Part shown: one piece after another, positions 17,308-25,094 of the stretch
How positions within the stretch are numbered: position 1 is the first letter of the stretch
Layout of the letters: every line of letters begins with the position of its first letter
Source of the DNA: Methylobacterium sp. E-005
Lineage (GTDB): Bacteria; Pseudomonadota; Alphaproteobacteria; Rhizobiales; Beijerinckiaceae
Assembly: GCF_022829725.1 (NCBI RefSeq)
Contig: NZ_JAKSYG010000238.1
Location: 62,001-126,000 of the forward strand
Length of the DNA: 64,000 nucleotides
Direction of reading: 5' to 3'
Notes under the pieces: generated by a model
Database searches by the model: none
What the model was told of the DNA's origin: nothing
Seen by the model: only the letters and a program-made list of their open reading frames with translations
Program-made: the position numbers and the translations under genes

Positions 17308-17688
17308 TCAGCGCATGAGCTCGACCGGAATGCTCAGATCGGCCACGCCCGTATGCCCCAGCAGACTGACTGGCGGCGCCGAGAGCGGACCCACCCCCCT
17401 GACGGCGCGCAGCGCCCGCTGATCGAGATCCGGTGCGCCCGAGCTTCGCTCGATCTCGATGCGCTGCATCGCCCCGTCGGCGGCGATCTCCACATGGACC
17501 ACCACGGTGCGAATCGGCCGGCCGGATACCGCCCGCCGCCCGGCGCGGTCCGCGGCGTCGATCCGCGTGACGAGATCCGAAAGCCATGCGCGCGCCGCAG
17601 GCCCGGGCATCGCCCGGACCGGAGCCGCGCAGGCGATGAGGAGCAGACCGAGAACGAGGGTCCGGCGGGCGGGCGTAAACGAGGACAT
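17308..17688 (-). CDS. TonB C-terminal-domain-like periplasmic protein
   Basis: 126 residues. A signal peptide or N-terminal anchor (about 1-26) is followed by a TonB-C type fold: VVVHVEIAADGAMQRIEIERSSG, then DLDQRALRAVRGVGPLSAPP. Full TonB proteins are longer and have a Pro-rich spanner, which is missing, so this is a short TonB-family protein of unknown partner. No ExbB/ExbD or receptor gene is adjacent. It stands 93 nt downstream of the sigma factor gene on the same strand. Confidence 0.7.
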   Translation of the reverse strand: MSSFTPARRTLVLGLLLIACAAPVRAMPGPAARAWLSDLVTRIDAADRAGRRAVSGRPIRTVVVHVEIAADGAMQRIEIERSSGAPDLDQRALRAVRGVGPLSAPPVSLLGHTGVADLSIPVELMR

Positions 17689-17781
17689 GCGGGGACTGCG
17701 GCTCCGGGCGCGCGTAAGGGTTGAATCATTCTACGCGTGCAAGGTTGCCTAGCGCGAGCCCCGCGCGGCGCGAGCCGGGTT

Positions 17782-18531
17782 CTAGGAAACGGCGGCGGCT
17801 CTGCGGCTCCGCGGCCCGGCCGCAGCCAGCATGACCTCGTCGGTGCCGACCTCCAGGCCGGTATAGCCCAGCATCTCGGCGAGCTGGGTCCGGGCACGCC
17901 AGACCCGGCTTTTCACGGTGCCGATCCGGCAGTGCATGACCGCGGCGGTCTCCTCGTAGGTGAGGTTCTCGATCGCCACGAGCACCAGCGCCTGCCGCAT
18001 CGACGGGGCCAGCCGGTCGAGGGCGAGGCGCACGTCGCTGAGATCGAGATGGCCGCCCTGCTCCGGCAGCGACACCATCCGTTCCGCCTGCGCGCCGTCC
18101 TCATCCTGCACCTCGCGACCGCGCTTGCGGTGCTCGTTGTAGAACTGGTTGCGCATGATCGTGAACAGCCACGCTTCCAGGTTCGTGCCGGGCACGAAGC
18201 TCGCCCGCGAGCGCCACGCCCGCAGAAGCGTATTCTGCAGGAGGTCGTCGGCTCCGACGTGATTGCGCAGCAGCGATCGTGCGAAGCGCTGCAGGTTCGG
18301 CACCATGCGCAGGAGGGAGGCCTGAAACTCCTTTTCGCGGCTGTCCCGGGCTCGACCGAAGGCCGCGTCCAGCAGCTTCAGCAGGTCGGCGAAACGGTCC
18401 GCGACGGTCGGTTCGGCCGCACCCAGCGCGTAGGTCGCCGCGAGCAGATGGCCCAGGTGGGACTGGACGCTGTCCGGAAGCCGGGGACCCTGCCGGGCGA
18501 TCGTCTCGCCGTCGATGGCATGTTGAAGCAT
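17782..18531 (-). CDS. EcfG-type sigma factor with NepR-like N-terminal domain
   Basis: 249 residues. Sigma region 2 (about 70-140) reads RFARSLLRN, GADDLLQNTLLRAW, TNLEAWLFTIMRNQFY and KRGREVQDEDGA, all typical of EcfG (ECF15), the general stress sigma factor of alphaproteobacteria. Region 4 (about 160-222) has LTYEETAAVMHCRIGTVKSR. EcfG proteins are usually about 180 residues; here about 65 residues precede region 2, and residues 19-60 (LPDSVQSHLGHLL, then AAEPTVADRFADLLKLLDAA) match the pattern of NepR, the anti-sigma factor that normally binds EcfG in trans. No phyR, nepR or PhyK-type kinase is adjacent. The sequence match is by eye. Confidence 0.88.
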   Translation of the reverse strand: MLQHAIDGETIARQGPRLPDSVQSHLGHLLAATYALGAAEPTVADRFADLLKLLDAAFGRARDSREKEFQASLLRMVPNLQRFARSLLRNHVGADDLLQNTLLRAWRSRASFVPGTNLEAWLFTIMRNQFYNEHRKRGREVQDEDGAQAERMVSLPEQGGHLDLSDVRLALDRLAPSMRQALVLVAIENLTYEETAAVMHCRIGTVKSRVWRARTQLAEMLGYTGLEVGTDEVMLAAAGPRSRRAAAVS

Positions 18532-18831
18532 GATCGCCGATCACCTGTGAGAAACTGAGAGTATCGGTCCGGCCATGTTTGCTAAATCCCAGGAGCACCG
18601 CTGCAACATAGATCAGCCAAGATCGCAATCTTGAGATTGATCTATGATACTTAGGCTGCTAGTTCGAGCGAAACGTCGACCCGACGGCAGGGCGTCGATA
18701 CGGATAGTTCTCGCGACATCCTGACCTGCGCCGCGATGCATGGACACGTCGGTGCGGACAATCATCGCGGTGGCGGCCCGCGAACCGAGACCGTATTGCT
18801 GCAACCAGACGCCGAACGCGGGACGACACGT
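18532..18831. other. Divergent intergenic region upstream of the sigma factor
   Basis: A 300-nt gap between the sigma factor gene and the plus-strand 81-residue gene. It holds an interrupted 9-bp inverted repeat described separately (18607-18646). No GGAAC-N16/17-GTT type EcfG promoter was found here by eye, so autoregulation by the classical stress promoter is not supported. Confidence 0.5.
18607..18646. promoter_or_regulatory. 40-nt nested inverted repeat upstream of the sigma factor
   Basis: Outer arms CATAGATCA and TGATCTATG are perfectly complementary, and inside lies AAGAT-CGCA-ATCTT, also perfectly paired. The whole could fold as a two-part hairpin or serve as a two-site operator. No T-run follows on either strand, so an intrinsic terminator is unlikely. 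It is about 76 nt upstream of the sigma factor start codon. Confidence 0.5.
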
Positions 18832-19077
18832 ATGACACGCCTCTCCGACCTCGAAGACGATCCAGCGTTTCAGCAGGCCGTTCTGGCCGTACGCGGCGCC
18901 GCCAGCACCTTGAGCGGACGGGCCGTGACCGCGGAGGAGGCGCGCTTCCTCGTCGGCATCGCGCTGACGACCTTCGCCCATGCCGGCGGCCTGAGCGAAG
19001 CGAGTCGGCGGCGCCTCGCCCGCTTCTCGGAGACAGTCGAGCCTGGCGCGGTGGTCGAGACGCTGACGCGGCACTGA
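18832..19077 (+). CDS. Small helical protein, function unknown
   Basis: 81 residues (MTRLSDLEDDPAFQQAVLAV onward), predicted mainly helical from its Ala/Leu/Glu pattern, with no Cys, signal peptide or membrane segment. The ATG at 18832 is preferred because GGGACGAC precedes it and the upstream part of the frame looks non-coding. It faces away from the sigma factor gene and converges on the CsoR-like gene. No family recognised. Confidence 0.5.
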   Translation: MTRLSDLEDDPAFQQAVLAVRGAASTLSGRAVTAEEARFLVGIALTTFAHAGGLSEASRRRLARFSETVEPGAVVETLTRH

Positions 19078-19096
19078 GACCGGCAAGCATCAAGCC

Positions 19097-19414
19097 CTAC
19101 CGCGTCTCCGCCATTGCGGCCCGCAGGACGCGCTGGAGATCCTCCAGCACCGCTTCGCGGTCCTGCGGCTGCATCGCCAGGGTCAGACCCGCCGCAAGGT
19201 GCTGGCCGAGAATGAGGAGCTCCACCTCGCGCAGAGCCGCCGTAGCGGCCCGGATCTGCTGGATATCGTCGAGGCAGTAGCGGTCCACCTCGATCATCGC
19301 CCGCAGGCCCCGGACCTGCCCCTCGATCCGCCCCAACCGCCGGACCAGCGGCGCACGCTCCGCCTCGGTTCGGACGAGGTTGACACGTCCATCGACGAAT
19401 GTGCCGCTTGTCAC
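19097..19414 (-). CDS. CsoR/FrmR/RcnR-family repressor with a missing second Cys
   Basis: 105 residues from GTG at 19414. The family helices are clear: LVRRLGRIEGQVRGLRAMIE, then DRYCLDDIQQIRAATAALREV. The metal or thiol sensor Cys is present in RYC, and the His of the second helix is kept (GQHLAAG), but the Cys four residues later in copper sensors is Gly. That leaves a Cys-His pair as in FrmR-type aldehyde sensors or nickel/cobalt-type variants. It lies 103 nt downstream of manganese catalase on the same strand, so a link to peroxide, metal or aldehyde stress is likely. Confidence 0.85.
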   Translation of the reverse strand: MTSGTFVDGRVNLVRTEAERAPLVRRLGRIEGQVRGLRAMIEVDRYCLDDIQQIRAATAALREVELLILGQHLAAGLTLAMQPQDREAVLEDLQRVLRAAMAETR

Positions 19415-19517
19415 GGTCCTGCGACCTCGCTGCCTCGTCCGCACTGGCGGCGATCCGCGCCGATGGCCCGGATCGCCGGAAGAGGATGGTGCTCCGGCGG
19501 GCCGGAGCACCGTGCCG

Positions 19518-20375
19518 TCACCCGATCTGCTGGCTTTCCGCCCCGCTGTCGGGACGCGCCGGACCGAGGACCGGCTCCTCACCCATCGGCTGGTTCTGGA
19601 CCACGCTGAACTGGCCCTTGCCGTCCATGGCGGCGCCCTCCGTCCAGCGGCCGGCCGGGGGCGGCGAGCCGTCCGCAGCGGTCGCGAAGAAGTTGTAGTT
19701 AAACTTTTGGTTCTCCTTTTCCTGCGGGAAGGAGTTCGGGATCGGCAGGGTGCCGGCATCGCCGCCCAGTTCCTCGATCACCGCCAGCCATTGCTGCTGG
19801 TGCATCGTGTCGCGGGCGATGAGGAAGCTCCACATGTCACGCATGCCGGAATCATTGGTGGCGTTGTACAGGCGGGTCGCCAGGACACGCCCTGTGCTCT
19901 CGGCCGCGACGTTGCAGTACATGTCGGCCGCGATGTTGCCGCTCGCGTAGATGTGGCTCATGTCGAACGGCACGCCATCGCAATTGGCCGGAAAAGCCGC
20001 CATGCCGGTGGAGAGCAGGTGCCGGTGCAGCATGCCCTCGACCATGTGGCGCGGATTCTCGCCGCCCATGACGGCTCCGACGATGGCGTCGGCCGCGCCG
20101 GCCTCCTGGACCTTGGTGGGGGCGTTTTCGAGGTTCATCGCCACCGCGGTCGCCAGCATCTCGATATGGCCCACCTCCTCGGTAGCCGTGTGGAGGAGCA
20201 TGTCACGGTACTTGGTGGTCGGAGCACGGTTGCCCCAGGCCTGGAAGAAGTACTGGAATGCAACCCGGATCTCGCCCTCGATGCCACCGATCGCCTGCTG
20301 GAGCATGCGGGCGTAGATCGGATCGGGGCTCTCGACCTTGACAGGGTACTGCAGGCGCTTGTCGTGAAAATACAT
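19518..20375 (-). CDS. Manganese-containing (non-haem) catalase
   Basis: 285 residues from ATG 20375, which has GAGGGA upstream. The ferritin-like four-helix core carries the di-manganese ligands: Glu in QAIGGIEGEIRVAFQYFFQ, the EEVGHIEML helix (Glu and His), and later NVAAESTGRVLATRLY and RDTMHQQQWL. It breaks hydrogen peroxide into water and oxygen in the cytosol. Family members are about 270-300 residues, so it is full length. The C-terminal tail is Pro/Gly-rich. Two direct copies of GATCGAAA lie about 160-180 nt upstream. Confidence 0.95.
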   Translation of the reverse strand: MYFHDKRLQYPVKVESPDPIYARMLQQAIGGIEGEIRVAFQYFFQAWGNRAPTTKYRDMLLHTATEEVGHIEMLATAVAMNLENAPTKVQEAGAADAIVGAVMGGENPRHMVEGMLHRHLLSTGMAAFPANCDGVPFDMSHIYASGNIAADMYCNVAAESTGRVLATRLYNATNDSGMRDMWSFLIARDTMHQQQWLAVIEELGGDAGTLPIPNSFPQEKENQKFNYNFFATAADGSPPPAGRWTEGAAMDGKGQFSVVQNQPMGEEPVLGPARPDSGAESQQIG

Positions 20376-20532
20376 GTTGTCTGTCCCTCGCGAGAGGCAC
20401 GGCACGCTTTTGAGCCCACAGCACGATCGGCCGCCGGGTCCGTACTCCCTGGGAGCATCGGACCTCGCACTCTGACCAACCCGGCTTCAGGAGATCGGTT
20501 CAGTCGACGGACGCATTTGGAACGATTTGAGC

Positions 20533-20560
20533 GATCGAAATTCGATTTTCCTGATCGAAA
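20533..20560. promoter_or_regulatory. Candidate operator upstream of manganese catalase
   Basis: The palindrome ATCGAA-A-TTCGAT (20534-20546) overlaps the first of two GATCGAAA direct repeats (20533 and 20553), spaced 20 bp or about two helical turns. The site is 158-185 nt from the catalase start. It could bind a regulator such as the neighbouring CsoR-like protein or the Crp/Fnr protein. CsoR-type operators are usually G-tract palindromes, which this is not. Confidence 0.4.
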
Positions 20561-20858
20561 TCAAGATTTGAAGGTCAGCTCGAAGAGATATTTTACGTCC
20601 CGGCGACGGAAAAATCCTCACCCACATAGATTTATACGCATGAACCTATGTTAGCATCGCGTTCGCGCGTGGTGCATGAGACCGAAATAGCTTGACCGAT
20701 GGCCCAATGAGGCCGCCAGCCGGTCCTGCGTCGCTCGACGGAGGGGCTGTCACATACCGGCAGGCTGAAGTGCGGAGGCCTGTGGAACGAGCAAGCCGCC
20801 GTCCGTCCTCGACAAATCCGCGACGGCAATCGCGGCGCGATTACACAATTCAATTGTA

Positions 20859-20875
20859 CGAACATCTAATGTTCG
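20859..20875. promoter_or_regulatory. Candidate operator upstream of the Crp/Fnr gene
   Basis: A perfect inverted repeat CGAACAT-CTA-ATGTTCG sits in an AT-rich block 143 nt before the Crp/Fnr start codon. CAATTCAATTG lies just to its left and TTGTGAACAC to its right. It does not match the FNR/FixK consensus TTGAT-N4-ATCAA, so it would be a variant site or belong to another regulator. Confidence 0.4.
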
Positions 20876-21017
20876 CTTGTGAACACTTTGCCAAATGTGC
20901 AATACGATGTTGGTCCAATTATATTCTGCCGACTTGAACAGGGAGATGCGTCGATCGCGCGCACATCAAGATCGAAAATCCAGGTCGCCGCATCGCCAAC
21001 GGCTTGGAGTGCTTCCC

Positions 21018-21740
21018 ATGTACGCTGCCCAGATCGCCGACTTGGCCCAGCTTCTCACGACGGCTCCTGAAACACCCGAGGGGTTCGCCAGAAGGTTCGG
21101 CCTGCCTGTGCGAGAGCGGGACATTCCCAAGCAGCACGATCTGCTCCTGCCCGGCGCGAAACCGAATGTCGCTCACCTGCTGCTCGCCGGCCATGCCTGC
21201 CGCAGCCGCATGCTGAGGGACGGGCGCCGACAGATCACCGCCATCCTGATCCCGGGCGATATCTGCGACCCGGAAGCGATCCTGGCGCACCGCACTGAGT
21301 ACACGGTCAATACGCTCACCCGATGCACCGTGGGTGAGATCCCCCTCGCGCAGATCGCCACGCTGGATCACCACGATCTGACCGCCAACCTCGGCCATCG
21401 CCTGCGCCGCGAGGCGGCCATCGCCCGGGAATGGATCGTCAGTCTCGGGCGACGCGTCGGAATCGAGCGGATGGCGCATCTGCTGTGCGAGTTGCGCTGG
21501 CGGCTGTCGGCGGTGGGCCTCGCCCCCCAGGACAGCTTCGAGATGCGGATCACGCAGAGCGACTTCGCCGACGCCCTGGGATTGACCGCGGTCCACGTCA
21601 ACCGGGTGCTCAAGGGGCTGCGCGACAGCCGGCTGATCCACCTGCATGGCGGCCGGCTGACGGTCCTCGATCGCCCGCGCCTGGAAAAGTTGGCGCAGTT
21701 CGACCCGACCTATCTGGAGAACTGGGCCAATCCCGCCTGA
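21018..21740 (+). CDS. Crp/Fnr-family transcriptional regulator
   Basis: 240 residues. The N-terminal cyclic-nucleotide-binding-like barrel shows ILIPGDICDPEAIL, and the C-terminal winged helix reads ITQSDFADALGLTAVHVNRVLKGLRDSRLI. No N-terminal Cys cluster for an iron-sulfur centre is seen, so it is not a classical oxygen-sensing FNR. ATG 21018 is supported by GGAG 8 nt upstream; the frame runs further back to 20895 without a ribosome site. Its target may include itself through the palindrome at 20859. Confidence 0.9.
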   Translation: MYAAQIADLAQLLTTAPETPEGFARRFGLPVRERDIPKQHDLLLPGAKPNVAHLLLAGHACRSRMLRDGRRQITAILIPGDICDPEAILAHRTEYTVNTLTRCTVGEIPLAQIATLDHHDLTANLGHRLRREAAIAREWIVSLGRRVGIERMAHLLCELRWRLSAVGLAPQDSFEMRITQSDFADALGLTAVHVNRVLKGLRDSRLIHLHGGRLTVLDRPRLEKLAQFDPTYLENWANPA

Positions 21741-22029
21741 TGTGCCGGGGACGGGCTTTGCATCCCGGCCGGGCGGGGCCGGACGGTTGCGCCGCCGTCG
21801 AGCCAGGAAAGGGTCCCACCCCGCGCGAACCGGATGAGGCCAAGTCGGGTCCCGGGCAGTTTCCCGCCGGCCACGGCGTGATCGGCGGTGCGCGACGCGC
21901 GACCCAGTCGACCCCAAGCGAAACGCGAGCGGGCCCGATCAGGCCGCGCATGCGCGCGGCAATCCGCTCTCACATGAGGCAGACTCGGCTGATATCCGGG
22001 CGCTGCACGGATCCCGGCGGGGATCCAGA

Positions 22030-22311
22030 TCACAGCAATCCGGTCCGGCGGGCCAGCATCACGCAGAGGGCTAGGCAGGCCGCCACCGTCACGACCAGCA
22101 TGGCGACATTCGTCCAGAACCGGACCGGCCGGCTGGAGCCGTCGATCCCGCTGGCGCGGAGCCGAACCCAGGGCACGTAGAGATAAAGCGCGATCAGCGT
22201 GAGGATCAGGAACGCGAAGGTCGGCAATCGACCGCTGACGAGCGCTGCCCCCGCCAGGACGGCCCAGCCGAGAACCAAGCTCACCATCGCGAACAGGGCG
22301 GTCGAATTCAC
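22030..22311 (-). CDS. Small three-helix membrane protein, function unknown
   Basis: 93 residues with three hydrophobic segments at about 5-25, 30-50 and 65-85, separated by short basic loops (VRLRASGIDGSSRP). It starts with GTG; AGAGG lies close upstream. No family recognised. It is alone on the minus strand between the Crp/Fnr gene and the secreted propeller gene. Confidence 0.6.
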   Translation of the reverse strand: MNSTALFAMVSLVLGWAVLAGAALVSGRLPTFAFLILTLIALYLYVPWVRLRASGIDGSSRPVRFWTNVAMLVVTVAACLALCVMLARRTGLL

Positions 22312-22652
22312 GGGCCTCTGAGTCCTTTCAGGGGATGGATGCGGCAGGGCGCGGGATGCCGAGAGACCGTCACGGAACCCGCATCATCCCGGACACGCGA
22401 TCGTGCGCCCGCGGGCGCTGCGCCAGTCCGCCCGCATGGTCTCTGTGATGAGACAGGTATTCTGCATGTTGCTATGGCGAGAGTGTGTATTCCGGCCGCG
22501 ACCGTCAAGGTGCCCGTTGGGTTACCCCGGGCGCGATCCTGGATCGACGCGGCGCTGGGCGCACGCCCGCGTCACGATATAACCGAGGCCTTGAGACCGA
22601 TCCGCGCCCCGCACAGGGGTGAGGTCAGTCGTGCCCCTGGCACCGGAACAGG
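22312..22652. other. 341-nt intergenic region with nothing recognisable
   Basis: Divergent region between the small membrane protein and the secreted propeller protein. It should hold promoters for both, but no clear box, repeat or ribosome-preceded frame was seen. Confidence 0.5.
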
Positions 22653-24074
22653 ATGACCGTGAAACGGACGCTGCACCTCTCATGCCTCGCCGCAGCCGCG
22701 GCGCTCTCCCTGACGGCGGCACAGGCGGACTGGCAGGGGCCGGAGGCGCAACCGCTCTTCGTCAACGAAGCCAATTCGAGCGGATACAACTACGCCCCGA
22801 GCATCATCACCGACGGCCAGACGACCGACATCTGGTGGTGCGGCCAGGGCAAGACCGACGTGATCTTCCACCGGACCTACACCGCGCAGGCAGGCTTCTC
22901 GCCGGCACAGGTCGTGTTCCAGCCCACGCCCGGATCCTGGAATCACCAGTATGTCTGCGATCCGAGTGTCATCAAGGGCACGTTCCACAACCCCGCGGAC
23001 GGTCGGCCCTATGCCTACGCCATGTACTACTCCGGTGCCGACAACCTGCCGGGCCATAACAACCATACGGGTCTGGCCTTCTCCAACGACAAGATAACCT
23101 GGATCGACTATCCCGAACCGGTCATCGCCCCGCTCAACCCGGCCGTCGCGCAGGGCAATTACGGCGCCGGGCAGCCCGCGACCGTCAACCTCGACGGCCG
23201 CTCCAGCCTGCTCGTCTTCACCACCGATCTGACCGGTCCGCAGGGCGTGGCGGGGTTCGGCGATCTCTACGTGCGCCGGACGGCGGATGCCGTGCATTTC
23301 GAGCCGCCGGTGCGGGTTCCCAACCGGACCCGCGACGGCTCGACCATCAATCCGAATTCCGACTTCAGCTACGACTCGTCCTCAGGCGACGTCTACGTGA
23401 TCACGGGCCTGCCGGGGCGCAATTGTCAGCAGGTCACCTGCAAGGATCCGACCCGCAATCCTGACCGGGAGACCTTCCAGATGGGTCTCTACCGGATGCC
23501 GCTGAAAGCCCTGCTGGGCGGCACGCCCGCGCAATGGACCCCTGTCGGCTTCCTCAACACCGACGTGACAGGGTTCTACCTCAATCACAGCCCCGGCTTT
23601 CAGCGCGATCCCTTCGGCAGCCTCACGCCCTTCCTGCCGACCGTCACGGTCTACTTCTCCGGGGGCGATCCCTACCCGGGCACCTGGCGGATCGCCGTGG
23701 CGACCGAGCGGCCCGCCGCCAACCATGCGCCCCTGAAGCGGGCGCTAGGGCCCGGCGGCCATTGGATGACGACCGGCTACATCCCCAGGGGTTACGGGCC
23801 GGAATCCGCGCTCGGAACGGTGTTCCTCGTCCCGCAGCCGGGGACCGCCAAGCTGATGAGCTGCATGGCGGGCGCGAGCCAGTTCCTCAGCCGCGACCCG
23901 CTCTGCGAGGGGCGGACCCCGCTGGGGCAGACCGGCTACCTCTACGAAGCGCCCCACCCTGGCAGCCACCCGATCTTCCGCTGCCTCGCCGGTGGGCGGG
24001 ATCACTTCGCGTCGACCGACGCAAAGTGCGAGGGGCAGGCGACCGAGGGCCTGCTCGGCTATGCCCTCGACTGA
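22653..24074 (+). CDS. Secreted beta-propeller-like protein with two C-terminal Cys repeats
   Basis: 473 residues. A signal peptide (about 1-25) is followed by about 360 residues with repeated blade-like strands (IITDGQTTDIWWCG, YAYAMYYSGADN, DVYVITGLPG) resembling five-bladed propellers of the GH43/GH62/DUF-type glycosidase fold; the catalytic acids cannot be assigned. The tail holds two copies of a roughly 33-residue Cys unit (CMAGASQFLSRDPLCEG and CLAGGRDHFASTDAKCEG, each followed by LGY). Extracellular or periplasmic. The tail may bind a surface polymer. The next genes (cupredoxin-like, DCC) are on the same strand. Confidence 0.65.
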   Translation: MTVKRTLHLSCLAAAAALSLTAAQADWQGPEAQPLFVNEANSSGYNYAPSIITDGQTTDIWWCGQGKTDVIFHRTYTAQAGFSPAQVVFQPTPGSWNHQYVCDPSVIKGTFHNPADGRPYAYAMYYSGADNLPGHNNHTGLAFSNDKITWIDYPEPVIAPLNPAVAQGNYGAGQPATVNLDGRSSLLVFTTDLTGPQGVAGFGDLYVRRTADAVHFEPPVRVPNRTRDGSTINPNSDFSYDSSSGDVYVITGLPGRNCQQVTCKDPTRNPDRETFQMGLYRMPLKALLGGTPAQWTPVGFLNTDVTGFYLNHSPGFQRDPFGSLTPFLPTVTVYFSGGDPYPGTWRIAVATERPAANHAPLKRALGPGGHWMTTGYIPRGYGPESALGTVFLVPQPGTAKLMSCMAGASQFLSRDPLCEGRTPLGQTGYLYEAPHPGSHPIFRCLAGGRDHFASTDAKCEGQATEGLLGYALD

Positions 24075-24217
24075 GGCCGGCGCAGGCCCGGCATCGGTGC
24101 CCGTCAGCGCCGGAGGATGAGCCGGTGCGGCGTTGCGCCCGGGAACAGTGCGGAGCGCGTCGCCTTTCTGACGGTGACGTCGGCGGACGCCGAAAACCTG
24201 TCCCGGAGATGCCCCTG

Positions 24218-24670
24218 ATGCTGACTTTCTCACGTGGCGCGGCGGCCCTCGTCGCTTGTCTCGCCGCGGGTCCGGCCTTCGCGCAGGGCAAGCCCCTTCC
24301 GCCCCCGTCGAGCGACGTGACGCCGCCGGTGGAACTCAACGTCAGCATGAAGGACGGCAAGCCGGTCTGCGATCCGGCCGAACTTCGCCTGCCGGCCAAC
24401 ACGAACGTCGTGCTCCACATCAAGAGCACCGCCGATGCCCCCGTGATCCTCACCGCGCCCGGCCAGTTCGAGAACGGCCTGATCCAGCATTCGGACGGCG
24501 ATCTCGTCCACGTGGAGAGCGAGAAGGGCTATACGATCAAGCAGAACGGCCAGGGCACCCTGCGGCTGCGGACCATGAAGGCTGGCCAGGAAGAGTATGC
24601 CTGCACCAGCAGCCGCAACCAGAGCGCGCCCTTCAAGGGCAAGCTGATCCTGGTGCCGCCAGCCAATTGA
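24218..24670 (+). CDS. Periplasmic cupredoxin-like protein lacking copper ligands
   Basis: 150 residues with a signal peptide (about 1-20, ending AFAQ). The rest reads like a cupredoxin barrel: ELRLPANTNVVLHIKSTADA and, near the end, EEYACTSSRNQSAPFKGKL. In copper cupredoxins the last loop is C-x-x-x-x-H-x-x-x-x-M; here Cys is present, but His and Met are not. It could hold no metal or use Cys differently. GGAG 9 nt upstream decides ATG 24218 over the ATG at 24209. The DCC gene follows 15 nt later, suggesting an operon with a thiol theme. Confidence 0.6.
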   Translation: MLTFSRGAAALVACLAAGPAFAQGKPLPPPSSDVTPPVELNVSMKDGKPVCDPAELRLPANTNVVLHIKSTADAPVILTAPGQFENGLIQHSDGDLVHVESEKGYTIKQNGQGTLRLRTMKAGQEEYACTSSRNQSAPFKGKLILVPPAN

Positions 24671-24685
24671 GGCCCTGAACGTTCC

Positions 24686-25084
24686 ATGAGCGGCGCATCC
24701 GGCGAGACCCTCAGGATTTTCTACGACGGGGATTGTCCGCTCTGTCGCGCCGAGATCGGCCATTACCGGGCCTGCGCCGGCGCCGACCGGCTGACTTTCG
24801 TCGATGTCGGATGCTCTCGGCCCGCGCCGGCGCTCGGACCCGGCCTCACCCGCGCCGCCGCCCTGCGACGCTTCCACGTGCGCACTGCGGAGGGCCGGCT
24901 GGTCTCGGGCGCGGACGCGTTCGCCCATGTCTGGAGGAACCTGCCGGGCTGGCGCTGGCTCGGCCGCCTGCTCAACCTGCGCATCTTCGGCGTCCGCCCG
25001 GTGCTGGCGATCGCCGAGATCGCCTACCGTTTGTCCCTGCCGCTGCGACCGCGTCTGGCGCGGTGGATCGCCCGGCGGTCCTGA
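24686..25084 (+). CDS. DCC-family thiol-disulfide oxidoreductase (DUF393)
   Basis: 132 residues with the diagnostic FYDGDCPLCRAEIGHY near the N-terminus, where CPLC is the redox pair, followed by VDVGCSRP and a basic C-terminus. DCC proteins are thioredoxin-like and often encoded near membrane or stress genes; substrates are rarely known. It lies 15 nt downstream of the cupredoxin-like gene and 10 nt upstream of a small gene, so the three are likely one operon. Confidence 0.85.
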   Translation: MSGASGETLRIFYDGDCPLCRAEIGHYRACAGADRLTFVDVGCSRPAPALGPGLTRAAALRRFHVRTAEGRLVSGADAFAHVWRNLPGWRWLGRLLNLRIFGVRPVLAIAEIAYRLSLPLRPRLARWIARRS

Positions 25085-25094
25085 TGCGCTGCGG

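Larger units (their letters stand above)
20376..21017. other. 642-nt divergent intergenic region, partly AT-rich, no gene
   Basis: It separates manganese catalase (minus) from the Crp/Fnr gene (plus). AT-rich blocks occur at about 20,520-20,650 and 20,840-20,930. Two operator-like sites are annotated separately. No open frame with a ribosome site was found. Confidence 0.55.
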
